A stretch of 7,199 bases of DNA from Clostridium sp. CAG:169. GTDB taxonomy: Bacteria > Bacillota > Clostridia > Oscillospirales > Ruminococcaceae. The stretch is taken from NCBI GenBank assembly GCA_000435195.1, contig FR880210.1:16435-23633 (forward strand). Direction: 5' to 3'. The first letter of the stretch is position 1. Each line of letters opens with the position of its first letter. The position numbers and the translations under genes were made by a program. Of this stretch, positions 1 to 5,709 are shown one piece after another. The notes under the pieces are model-generated. The model saw only the letters and a list, made by a program, of their open reading frames with translations, was not told where the DNA came from and ran no database searches.

Positions 1-191
1 ACGATGATGGTGGAAATCAGATACTGTGCCAAATCGTTGCTCAAAAAGCCGCAGGCGACATAAATCACCCAGCTGAGCATCCCGCCTGCCGCCGCTGCAA
101 TCATGTGGGGAATCTTGTGAAATTTAAAAATCACACAGAAGGACAGGCAAGCCAAAAAGGTATAGATAAATACCGGAATGTGTTCACTCAT
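1..191 (-). CDS. Threonine/serine exporter family, C-terminal (YjjB/DUF3815-type) membrane subunit, partial
   Basis: The first 63 codons of a membrane protein are visible, and the 3' part lies beyond the left edge. The start ATG (189-191) follows an AAGGAGGA ribosome binding site at 201-208, nine bases away. The visible protein starts MSEHIPVFIYTFLACLSF, a hydrophobic helix, then has a KIPHMIAAAAGGMLSW stretch and a second helix. In the YjjB/ThrE_2 family this short integral-membrane half (usually about 150 residues) works with a YjjP/ThrE-like partner to export threonine and serine. That partner is encoded immediately upstream, with only 21 bases between its stop and this start, so the two are almost certainly co-transcribed. 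The family call rests on this pairing plus the hydrophobic pattern. The exact substrate is inferred. Confidence 0.8.
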   Translation of the reverse strand, partial: MSEHIPVFIYTFLACLSFCVIFKFHKIPHMIAAAAGGMLSWVIYVACGFLSNDLAQYLISTII

Positions 192-212
192 TTTCCCATC
201 TCCTCCTTTTCA

Positions 213-980
213 TCAGATTCCGGGGAAGAAGTACCGCAGGGTGGAAATTGCAATACCGGCGCCCAGTGCGATACCGATGGCGACCATCAGCGACTCTACC
301 AGCTTGATGATGCCGGCAATCAAATCGCCGCCCAAAATGTCCCGCATCACGTTGGTGATGGCAATTCCCGGAACCAGGTTCATCAGCGTGCCAATAATCA
401 TCTTGTCATAGCGGACAGTCCAGCCCATTGCCGTCGTCCACAGCGAAAACCCTGCAACCAGCGCACTGCCAAAGATGTTCTGGAAAAAGCTGTTGGTATG
501 AAAGTTTCCCAAAAGGGACAATAATAAGAACAAAAGGATACCGATGAAGAAGGAAGCAATGCTGTCGGGAAAAAATCCGCCGTAAAACAGGGTGAAGGAT
601 GCCGAGATGGAGGCGGTAAAAAACATATTGGTCCAAAAGGAGTAATCCTTTTTATCCATGATCGCTGCCAGCTTCTGCTGGATGACCGGCAGCTCCGGTG
701 TTTCTGCGCAGATGTGCCGGCACAGGTTGTTGAGCTGGTCGATGCGGTCAAAATCCAGACCGGAGGAGCGGTTGCGCTTGAGTCGGGTCAGTGCATGACC
801 GGTTTCATCGTTGATGGTTACAATGATGCAGGAAGGGATGGAAAAGACCTCCGCCTCGGGAAAGCCGTATGCTTCCAGCATCCTGCGGATGGATTCCTCC
901 ACCCGGTAGATCTCCGCGCCGCTTTGCAGCAGCCTCCAGCCGATTTCTGTTGTTATTTCCAGCAATTCGTCGTTGTTCAT
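213..980 (-). CDS. Threonine/serine exporter family, N-terminal (YjjP/ThrE, DUF1212-type) subunit
   Basis: This is a complete 255-residue protein of the ThrE/YjjP family, the usual length for the split form. Residues 1-110 form the soluble N-terminal region with the family pattern LLxSGAEIYRVEESI (17-31) and a VTINDET segment (54-60). Residues about 113-250 are membrane helices, including the conserved PGIAITNVMRDILGGDL stretch (204-220) and a small-residue-rich last helix (232-245). In the family, the pair formed with the YjjB-like protein encoded just downstream moves threonine/serine (or related small metabolites) out through the cytoplasmic membrane. The start ATG at 978-980 has a modest AGAGG site at 991-995. 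An ATG ten bases upstream (988-990) is in another frame and gives no family match. An extended -10 promoter lies at 1064-1072. Substrate specificity is inferred from the family, not seen. Confidence 0.9.
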   Translation of the reverse strand: MNNDELLEITTEIGWRLLQSGAEIYRVEESIRRMLEAYGFPEAEVFSIPSCIIVTINDETGHALTRLKRNRSSGLDFDRIDQLNNLCRHICAETPELPVIQQKLAAIMDKKDYSFWTNMFFTASISASFTLFYGGFFPDSIASFFIGILLFLLLSLLGNFHTNSFFQNIFGSALVAGFSLWTTAMGWTVRYDKMIIGTLMNLVPGIAITNVMRDILGGDLIAGIIKLVESLMVAIGIALGAGIAISTLRYFFPGI

Positions 981-1063
981 CCGCCATCATCCTCTATTAT
1001 CATAAATTAACCATATTCTTCTGCATTTTCTCAAAAGCGACGGTCAAGCCGCCAACTTTGAGT

Positions 1064-1072
1064 ATTATAACA
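1064..1072 (-). promoter_or_regulatory. Extended -10 promoter of the exporter operon
   Basis: On the minus strand this reads TGTTATAAT, a perfect TATAAT box with the TG of an extended -10 element. No convincing -35 box sits 17 bases upstream (TAGGAA at best), which fits extended -10 promoters. Transcription would begin near 1057, leaving a leader of about 76 bases before the start codon at 980. I see no riboswitch-like fold in this leader. Confidence 0.6.
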
Positions 1073-1188
1073 CACTCCTCGCCTCTTTCCTACTGCTTTT
1101 TCTGCACAAACCTCCTTCTTTTGCAAAATTCTTCTCTGTTTTTTTGCTGTTTTGCCCTCGATTCACAAAAGTTTGGAAAAGCAGCATT

Positions 1189-1206
1189 TCTTTTTTAGAA
1201 AAAAGA
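1189..1206. repeat. AT-rich inverted repeat just upstream of the flippase -10 box
   Basis: TCTTTTTT and AAAAAAGA form 8-base arms around a 2-base centre (AG). The repeat ends immediately before the TG of the extended -10 element and occupies the -35 region. It could be a protein-binding site, or simply an A/T-tract that bends DNA. The low complexity of the arms limits confidence. Confidence 0.35.
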
Positions 1207-1215
1207 TGCTATAAT
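1207..1215 (+). promoter_or_regulatory. Extended -10 promoter of the flippase gene
   Basis: The sequence TGCTATAAT is a consensus extended -10 element. The -35 position holds only a T-rich stretch (TTTCTT, 1187-1192). A start site near 1222 would place the ATG at 1214-1216 outside the transcript, which decides the start of the downstream gene in favour of the TTG at 1265. Confidence 0.65.
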
Positions 1216-1252
1216 GGATTCGCTGTGTATACTGCTTTCATCAATCTACGTC

Positions 1253-1257
1253 AGGAG
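1253..1257 (+). promoter_or_regulatory. Ribosome binding site that fixes the flippase start at TTG
   Basis: AGGAG lies seven bases before TTG at 1265-1267, the ideal spacing. There is no such site before the upstream in-frame ATG (1214), which sits inside the -10 box. Confidence 0.7.
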
Positions 1258-1264
1258 AATTTGC

Positions 1265-2689
1265 TTGAACAAATACTGGAAACTGATTTCAAACACTTTG
1301 ATTTTTGCCATCGGCACCTTCAGCTCCAAGGTGCTGGTGTTTCTTTTGATGCCGCTGTATACCTCAGTGCTCTCAGAAGCAGAATATGGCACGGTCGACC
1401 TGATGGTGCAGGTGGGCAACTTTTTGCTGCCGCTGGTTTCCTGTGGCATCATCAACGGTATCATCCGCTTTGGTCTGGACAAGTACTACAAAAAGAGTGA
1501 CGTCTTCACCACCGGCTTTCTGACCATTCTGGGCGGATTTGGCATCCTGCTGGTGCTGGAGCCGCTGCTTTGTCATATCTCCTACCTGGGCGACAACACC
1601 ATGATGATCTATGTCTTTGTGCTGATGTCCTCCATGCGCTCCCTGTGCTCACAGTTTGTGCGGGCAAAAGGGTATGTCAAGCTGTACGCCTTGGATGGCA
1701 TCCTCTCCACTGCCACCACCATCTTCTTCAATGTACTGTACCTTGTGGTGCTCAAGTGGGGAATCAACGGCTATATTCTGGCAATGATTTCGGCGGACAC
1801 CCTTTCCACCCTCTTTTTGTTCTATCTTGCCGGTCTGCACCGGTATCTGCACCTGCGTGGATTGGACCTGCGCACCTCCAAAGAGATGCTGCGATACTCG
1901 ATTCCTTTGATTCCCAATTCCATCTTCTGGTGGATCAACAACATGGCAAGCCGTTATCTGATTGCCTATTTTCTGGGCACCACCGAAAACGGTCTGTTTG
2001 CCGTCGCCTACAAAATCCCGACGGTCATCGTGCTGATGTCCAACATCTTCATGGACGCCTGGCAGATGTCCGCTGTCAGCGATGTTCCCAAAAAACGGGC
2101 GCAGTTTTTCACCCGCGTCTTTGTCTGCTACCAGGCGCTGCTGTGTACCGCCGCTTCCGGCTTGATTCTGTTCTCGAAAGTTATCACCAAGGTGCTGGTC
2201 GCCGACTCCTACTACATTTCCTGGAAATACATCCCGCTTCTGCTGATTTCGACCATTTTCTCCTGTATGTCCACCTTTTTGGGCAGCGTATATATGGTGG
2301 AGAAAAAAAGTATGCTCAACTTCATCACAACCGGTGCAGGCGCTGTGCTCAACGTTCTGCTCAACCTCTTCTTTATCCCTATCTTTCAGGTCAACGGTGC
2401 TGCATTTGCCACTTTGACAAGCTATGCAGTGGTTTTTGTCCTGCGCGCACTGGACACCCACCGTTTTATCCCGATGAAATTTCACCCGATGCGTCTAACC
2501 TTCAATGTTGCTGTCCTGCTTTTGCAGGCGTTTCTGATGATTTTTGAGGTCAAGGGGTGGATTGCCTGGGAAATATTGCTGACTGCCCTGATGCTGGTCA
2601 TCAATATGGGCGCGCTGTGGTCCACGGTCCGGCAGGTACTTTTTAAACGGCGCTCTCCGGCACCTTCTCCTCAAAAACACGAAAATTAA
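1265..2689 (+). CDS. Wzx-like oligosaccharide/polysaccharide flippase (MOP superfamily)
   Basis: A 474-residue polytopic membrane protein starting at TTG, (M)NKYWKLISNTLIFAIGTF. It has the hallmarks of the polysaccharide-transporter branch of the MOP superfamily. These are an N-terminal helix followed by LVFLLMPLYTSVLSEAEYGTVD (about 24-45), many hydrophobic helices along the whole length, and a mid-protein IPLIPNSIFWWINNMASRY segment (about 213-231) that opens the second half. The tail is short, basic and hydrophilic (KRRSPAPSPQKHEN). Length is typical for the family. Such proteins flip undecaprenyl-linked oligosaccharides across the cytoplasmic membrane for capsule, exopolysaccharide or teichoic-acid-like polymers. 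No glycosyltransferase, polymerase or sugar-nucleotide gene is adjacent, so the cargo cannot be named. It has its own promoter (1207-1215) and terminator (2693-2737), making it a single-gene unit. Other MOP transporter roles cannot be excluded. Confidence 0.88.
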   Translation: MNKYWKLISNTLIFAIGTFSSKVLVFLLMPLYTSVLSEAEYGTVDLMVQVGNFLLPLVSCGIINGIIRFGLDKYYKKSDVFTTGFLTILGGFGILLVLEPLLCHISYLGDNTMMIYVFVLMSSMRSLCSQFVRAKGYVKLYALDGILSTATTIFFNVLYLVVLKWGINGYILAMISADTLSTLFLFYLAGLHRYLHLRGLDLRTSKEMLRYSIPLIPNSIFWWINNMASRYLIAYFLGTTENGLFAVAYKIPTVIVLMSNIFMDAWQMSAVSDVPKKRAQFFTRVFVCYQALLCTAASGLILFSKVITKVLVADSYYISWKYIPLLLISTIFSCMSTFLGSVYMVEKKSMLNFITTGAGAVLNVLLNLFFIPIFQVNGAAFATLTSYAVVFVLRALDTHRFIPMKFHPMRLTFNVAVLLLQAFLMIFEVKGWIAWEILLTALMLVINMGALWSTVRQVLFKRRSPAPSPQKHEN

Positions 2690-2692
2690 AAA

Positions 2693-2737
2693 AAAGCCTC
2701 ATCTGTCTTTATCAAAATCCAAGACAGATGAGGCTTT
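2693..2737. terminator. Bidirectional intrinsic terminator between flippase and blaI-like gene
   Basis: A perfect 17-base-pair stem, AAAGCCTCATCTGTCTT (2693-2709) with AAGACAGATGAGGCTTT (2721-2737), encloses an 11-base loop. On the plus strand the stem ends in TTTATTTGT, and on the minus strand it is followed by a run of eight T (complement of A 2688-2695). It starts three bases after the flippase stop and can also stop transcription from the converging gene that ends at 2804. Confidence 0.93.
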
Positions 2738-2803
2738 ATTTGTAAGCGATCAGATACCCGTTATTCCCACAATATTTTAAAACTTTTTGTTTAGCAGCTT
2801 CGT

Positions 2804-3169
2804 TTAGCGATGGTATTCCTGAACTGCTGCTTTCAGCTCAGCCAATTCTTCTTCGCTGACCGACTCTCTGGAAATGAACGAAAGGATAAAATCCTTCGAA
2901 GAACCGGCAAAGATGCGGTTGCACAGATTTTCCAGTTCAGACTGCTGTACCTGCTGTTTGGTAACCAGCGGGGTGACAATAAAACCTGGCTCCTGTCTCT
3001 CCAGCGCTCCGCGGAGGGTCAATCTTTTAATCACCGTGTAGGTGGTGTTCTTCTTCCAGTGAAAAGCATCCAGAGAATAAGCCGCCAGTGCGGAGGCAGA
3101 GATTGGGGCATGTTCCCAAATATACTCCATCAATGGATATTCCGCTTCAGAAATTTTAACACAGTTCAT
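2804..3169 (-). CDS. BlaI/MecI/CopY-family transcriptional repressor
   Basis: A 121-residue cytoplasmic regulator, the usual size of the BlaI/MecI family. The N-terminal winged helix-turn-helix covers about residues 5-68: ISEAEYPLMEYIWEH (6-20) is the first helix, and WKKNTTYTVIKRLTLRGAL (38-56) is the recognition helix plus the start of the wing, matching the family pattern around TVYTxxxRL. The C-terminal dimerisation region carries the typical NRIFAGSSKDFILSFI (84-99) and EEELAELKAAV (106-116). The ATG at 3167-3169 is preceded by AAAGG ten bases upstream. Classical partners are BlaR1/MecR1 sensor proteases and beta-lactamase or copper genes. None is in this window, so this is an orphan copy here and its signal is unknown. 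A promoter with an overlapping inverted repeat upstream suggests self-repression. Confidence 0.9.
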   Translation of the reverse strand: MNCVKISEAEYPLMEYIWEHAPISASALAAYSLDAFHWKKNTTYTVIKRLTLRGALERQEPGFIVTPLVTKQQVQQSELENLCNRIFAGSSKDFILSFISRESVSEEELAELKAAVQEYHR

Positions 3170-3210
3170 TCCAACACAACCTTTCTTAGAAAAGCAATCG
3201 GGTCTATATC

Positions 3211-3235
3211 ACTAAAATAAGCCTACCATTTTAGT
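3211..3235. promoter_or_regulatory. Probable BlaI-type operator (perfect inverted repeat)
   Basis: ACTAAAAT (3211-3218) and ATTTTAGT (3228-3235) are perfect 8-base inverted arms with a 9-base spacer. The spacer contains most of the -10 hexamer of the repressor's own promoter, so a bound dimer would block RNA polymerase. The ACTA...TAGT ends resemble known BlaI/MecI sites built on ACTAC/GTAGT half-sites. That the protein binds here is inference. Confidence 0.6.
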
Positions 3236-3248
3236 TGCCCTGTGTCAA
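3220..3248 (-). promoter_or_regulatory. Promoter of the BlaI-family gene
   Basis: On the minus strand, a consensus -35 TTGACA (complement of 3243-3248) is followed after 17 bases by TAGGCT (complement of 3220-3225). The -10 box is weak but keeps the three most conserved positions (TA....T). The predicted start near 3213 lies within the inverted repeat at 3211-3235. Confidence 0.6.
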
Positions 3249-3396
3249 TCGGTAATTGGAAAAACTTTAAAAATGTTTACAAATTCGTGGAATTTTCTTG
3301 CTTCGCTTTTGCCTATTTTTCACCTATAGGACAAAAAAATCACACATTTTTATCTTTTGCGACATTCCTCTTGTCCGATTCATGTAACAAAATCAA

Positions 3397-3936
3397 CTAT
3401 TTGGTCTTGGCAAACATCTGTACCCAGTAATAGCTTCCGCTCTCATCCTTCGCTCTGCCAAAGCCGACCTTGGTGTATTTTTCGTTTAAGATATTCGCCT
3501 TGTGACCCTTTGACTCCATCCAGGACTGCATGGTGGACTGTACGGTCTTCTGTTTTTCGTTGATATTTTCTCCCCACCAGGAGTAGCTGACGCCTGCATC
3601 ATCCAGCGCTGTCTTGGATTTTTTTCCGTTTGGACGGGTGTGGTCATAGGATTGTTTGCACTCGTTTGCGCGGAGCTGTGCTGCTTTGCCGACCTTCTTG
3701 TCCAGCTCCAAAGGAGCAACTCCCGCTTTCTTACGGGCAGCGTTGACACTGTCCAGCATCTCCTGCTGCCAGCTCTCCTCGTCCTTCTCCTTGTCTTTTT
3801 TGCTTTTGGTCGTCCATTCGCCCTGTTCGGTTTTCATCCCCTCCGGCACCCTTCTCAACGCCGCATGGGTGTGGATGAGAGCAAAGGTCATCAGCATCAG
3901 CGCTGCTGCCAGCCCTGCCATTTTTCTTCTGTTCAT
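3397..3936 (-). CDS. Secreted CAP-domain (SCP/YkwD-like) protein
   Basis: A 179-residue exported protein when started at the ATG 3934-3936. A basic N-terminus and hydrophobic core, MNRRKMAGLAAALMLMTFAL, look like a signal peptide or membrane anchor. A highly charged K/E/D-rich linker follows (about 35-55), then a CAP domain (about 57-179). Visible CAP signatures are MLDSVNAARKKAGVAPL (60-76), SYDHTRPNG (96-104) with His99, WGENI (121-125) with Glu123, SKGHKANILNEKYTKVGFG (142-160) with His145, and the final strand YYWVQMFAK. The His/Glu/His cleft residues of the superfamily are all present. Bacterial CAP proteins act outside the cell or at the wall, often with undefined function, and no catalytic activity can be assigned. 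An in-frame ATG at 3997-3999 would add 21 residues but has no ribosome binding site and would place charged residues before the signal peptide. Confidence 0.88.
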   Translation of the reverse strand: MNRRKMAGLAAALMLMTFALIHTHAALRRVPEGMKTEQGEWTTKSKKDKEKDEESWQQEMLDSVNAARKKAGVAPLELDKKVGKAAQLRANECKQSYDHTRPNGKKSKTALDDAGVSYSWWGENINEKQKTVQSTMQSWMESKGHKANILNEKYTKVGFGRAKDESGSYYWVQMFAKTK

Positions 3937-3945
3937 TCCCGCTTT

Positions 3946-3951
3946 CTCCTC
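3946..3951 (-). promoter_or_regulatory. Ribosome binding site fixing the CAP-protein start
   Basis: GAGGAG on the minus strand lies nine bases before the ATG at 3934-3936. The two upstream in-frame ATGs (3955-3957 and 3997-3999) lack a comparable site, so the shorter protein beginning at its signal peptide is preferred. Confidence 0.75.
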
Positions 3952-4025
3952 ATTCATAATTTGTTTTGTTTTAGGGATATGGTTTGGCAATACTTCCATG
4001 TTAAAATAAAGTTACATTCTTCCCC

Positions 4026-4054
4026 ATTATAAACGATTTCCCATTTCTTTTCAA
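4026..4054 (-). promoter_or_regulatory. Sigma-A-type promoter of the CAP-protein gene
   Basis: On the minus strand, TTGAAA (complement of 4049-4054) and a perfect TATAAT (complement of 4026-4031) are separated by 17 bases. This is a near-consensus housekeeping promoter. Transcription would start near 4019, giving a leader of roughly 80 bases with no obvious regulatory fold. Confidence 0.75.
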
Positions 4055-4106
4055 TCGAGCTGTTCATTTATCTTTCACTTATCAATCTGACAGGAGGTCA
4101 CCCGTT

Positions 4107-5651
4107 ATGCTCTATCAAACCAACGCTTTGAAGAACTTTTGTTTTACCGATAGTCCCCTGGATCGTGAGCAGAAAAAACAGGCAATCAAGCAGCAAGCTG
4201 CCCGACTGGAAAAGTTGCAGCTACTGGTCAAACAGAGCGCCCTTCCGGTCATTGTGCTGGTGGAAGGCTGGGGTACTGCCGGAAAGGGCAGCCGCATCGC
4301 TTCGATGATTGCACCGATGGACCCACGCTTCTTTGAGGTCATCTCGGTGCCCAGTCCCACACCCGAGGAGCTTGCCAAGCCGTTTTTGTACCGTCACATG
4401 AAAAACATCCCGGAAAACGGCAAATTTCTCTTCCTCGATTCCGGCTGGATGGACCAGACCATCCGCGAGTATCAGTCGGGCAGCTTCTCGGTCAAAGAGT
4501 ACGAGCGCCGTCTGGAGGAAATCTGCGTCTTTGAACGCCAGCTGTGCGACAACGGCTACCTGTTGGTCAAACTGTTTTTGCACATCGGACAGGAGGAGCA
4601 GCATAAACGCATCCAGCACCTGCTGAAAAACCCGGACACCGGCTGGCGGGTCAGCGGACACGACCACTGGCAGAGCCGTCACTATGAGCAGTGCCTTGCC
4701 GACTTTGACGACTACCTCTGCGCCACCAACCGTCCATATGCTCCGTGGCACATCATCGACTCCACCCACCGCAAGCAGTCTGAGCTGGAATGTTTGACCA
4801 TCCTGTGCGATAGCCTACAAGCAGCTTTGGATGCCAAGGCGGAGGGAAAAGCCATCGGCAGCCAGAGCTTCCCCGAATTTTCTCCCAACAGCCAGTCCTT
4901 CCCGCTGGTTCCGATGCCAAAACTACAGGAGGTCGCCCTTGACCAGCAGCTTGGTCGCAGCGAATACAAGGAAGCGCTCAAGCACTACCAGAAAAAGCTT
5001 GCCAAACTGCACGATCAAATCTACCGCTGGAAGATTCCGGTCATCCTTGCCTATGAGGGCTGGGACGCCGCCGGCAAGGGTGGAAACATCAAGCGCATCA
5101 CCCAGGCGCTCGACCCGCGCGGATACAAGGTCATCCCCATCGCCTCTCCAAAGCCCTATGAGCTTGCCCGCCACTACCTCTGGCGTTTTTGGGAGCGCCT
5201 GCCCAAGGAAGGGCACATCGTCATCTTTGACCGCACCTGGTACGGCAGGGGGATGGTGGAGCGTCTGGAGGGCTTCTGTACCGAAAGCGACTGGAAACGA
5301 GCCTATACCGAAATCAACGAATTTGAGCAGCAGCTGACCGACTGGGGTGCTGTCATCTTAAAATTCTGGGTACAAATCGACAAGGACACCCAGTTAAAAC
5401 GCTTTGAGGACCGCCAGAATGACCCTGACAAGCAGTGGAAAATCACCGAAGAGGATTGGCGCAATCGGGAAAAATGGGACTCCTATGAGCAAGCCATCGA
5501 CGAGATGCTGCAAAAGACCAGCACCCAATATGCTCCGTGGCACATCATCGAATCCAACTGCAAATACTATGCGCGCATCAAGGCGCTGGAGCTGCTGACC
5601 GATGCGCTGGAAGCAGCCATCGACAAGGCACAAAAGCAGAACAAGAAATAA
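4107..5651 (+). CDS. Two-domain PPK2-family polyphosphate kinase / polyphosphate:AMP phosphotransferase
   Basis: A 514-residue cytoplasmic enzyme made of two fused PPK2 domains, the architecture of polyphosphate:AMP phosphotransferases (AMP to ADP using polyphosphate). The first domain covers about 20-245 and the second about 280-510. The second keeps a full Walker A, EGWDAAGKGGNIKR (317-330), a Walker B, IFDRTWYGRGMVERLEG (373-389), and the lid region RFEDRQNDPDKQWKITEEDW (432-451). The first has EGWGTAGKGSRI (53-64), where the usual Asp is Gly56, and only LFLDSGWMDQ (108-117) in place of DRxWYGR, so it is probably structural. Both domains end with the same YAPWHII motif (211-217 and 475-481), showing the duplication. 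AGGAGG at 4092-4097 lies nine bases before the ATG. No confident promoter was found between 4009 and 4091. Substrate preference (AMP or ADP) is inferred from the fused architecture. Confidence 0.9.
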   Translation: MLYQTNALKNFCFTDSPLDREQKKQAIKQQAARLEKLQLLVKQSALPVIVLVEGWGTAGKGSRIASMIAPMDPRFFEVISVPSPTPEELAKPFLYRHMKNIPENGKFLFLDSGWMDQTIREYQSGSFSVKEYERRLEEICVFERQLCDNGYLLVKLFLHIGQEEQHKRIQHLLKNPDTGWRVSGHDHWQSRHYEQCLADFDDYLCATNRPYAPWHIIDSTHRKQSELECLTILCDSLQAALDAKAEGKAIGSQSFPEFSPNSQSFPLVPMPKLQEVALDQQLGRSEYKEALKHYQKKLAKLHDQIYRWKIPVILAYEGWDAAGKGGNIKRITQALDPRGYKVIPIASPKPYELARHYLWRFWERLPKEGHIVIFDRTWYGRGMVERLEGFCTESDWKRAYTEINEFEQQLTDWGAVILKFWVQIDKDTQLKRFEDRQNDPDKQWKITEEDWRNREKWDSYEQAIDEMLQKTSTQYAPWHIIESNCKYYARIKALELLTDALEAAIDKAQKQNKK

Positions 5652-5657
5652 TCCATC

Positions 5658-5698
5658 AAAAAAGGACAGAGGCAGCAAACGCTGTCTCTGTCCTTTTT
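5658..5698. terminator. Bidirectional intrinsic terminator between the PPK2 and M42 genes
   Basis: GGACAGAGGCAGC (5664-5676) pairs with GCTGTCTCTGTCC (5681-5693), with one G-T wobble, across a 4-base AAAC loop. Flanking A (5658-5663) and T (5694-5698) runs lengthen the stem and provide the U-tract in both directions. It sits just after the PPK2 stop (5651) and just after the end (5710) of the converging M42 gene. Confidence 0.93.
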
Positions 5699-5709
5699 GT
5701 TTTGTAAAT

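Noticed and set aside
1649..2485. A 278-codon open frame on the minus strand inside the flippase gene
   Set aside because: Its product is hydrophilic, rich in Gln, His and Gly, matches no family and mirrors the hydrophobic codons of the flippase on the other strand.
3312..3330. CCTAT/ATAGG repeats and the palindrome CCTATAGG as a terminator for the CAP gene
   Set aside because: The stem is only five pairs and is not followed by a proper T-run on the minus strand. No convincing terminator was found downstream of the CAP gene.
3242..3430. A 62-codon plus-strand open frame in the gap between the BlaI-like and CAP genes
   Set aside because: It has no ribosome binding site before its ATG, overlaps the repressor promoter and the end of the CAP gene, and has no recognisable features. 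I see nothing convincing in the rest of this gap (3249-3396).
4028..4086. TATAAA (4028-4033), TATCTT (4069-4074) or TATCAA (4080-4085) as the -10 box of the PPK2 gene
   Set aside because: None has a credible -35 hexamer at 16-18 bases, and TATAAA overlaps the strong opposing CAP promoter, so no PPK2 promoter is called.
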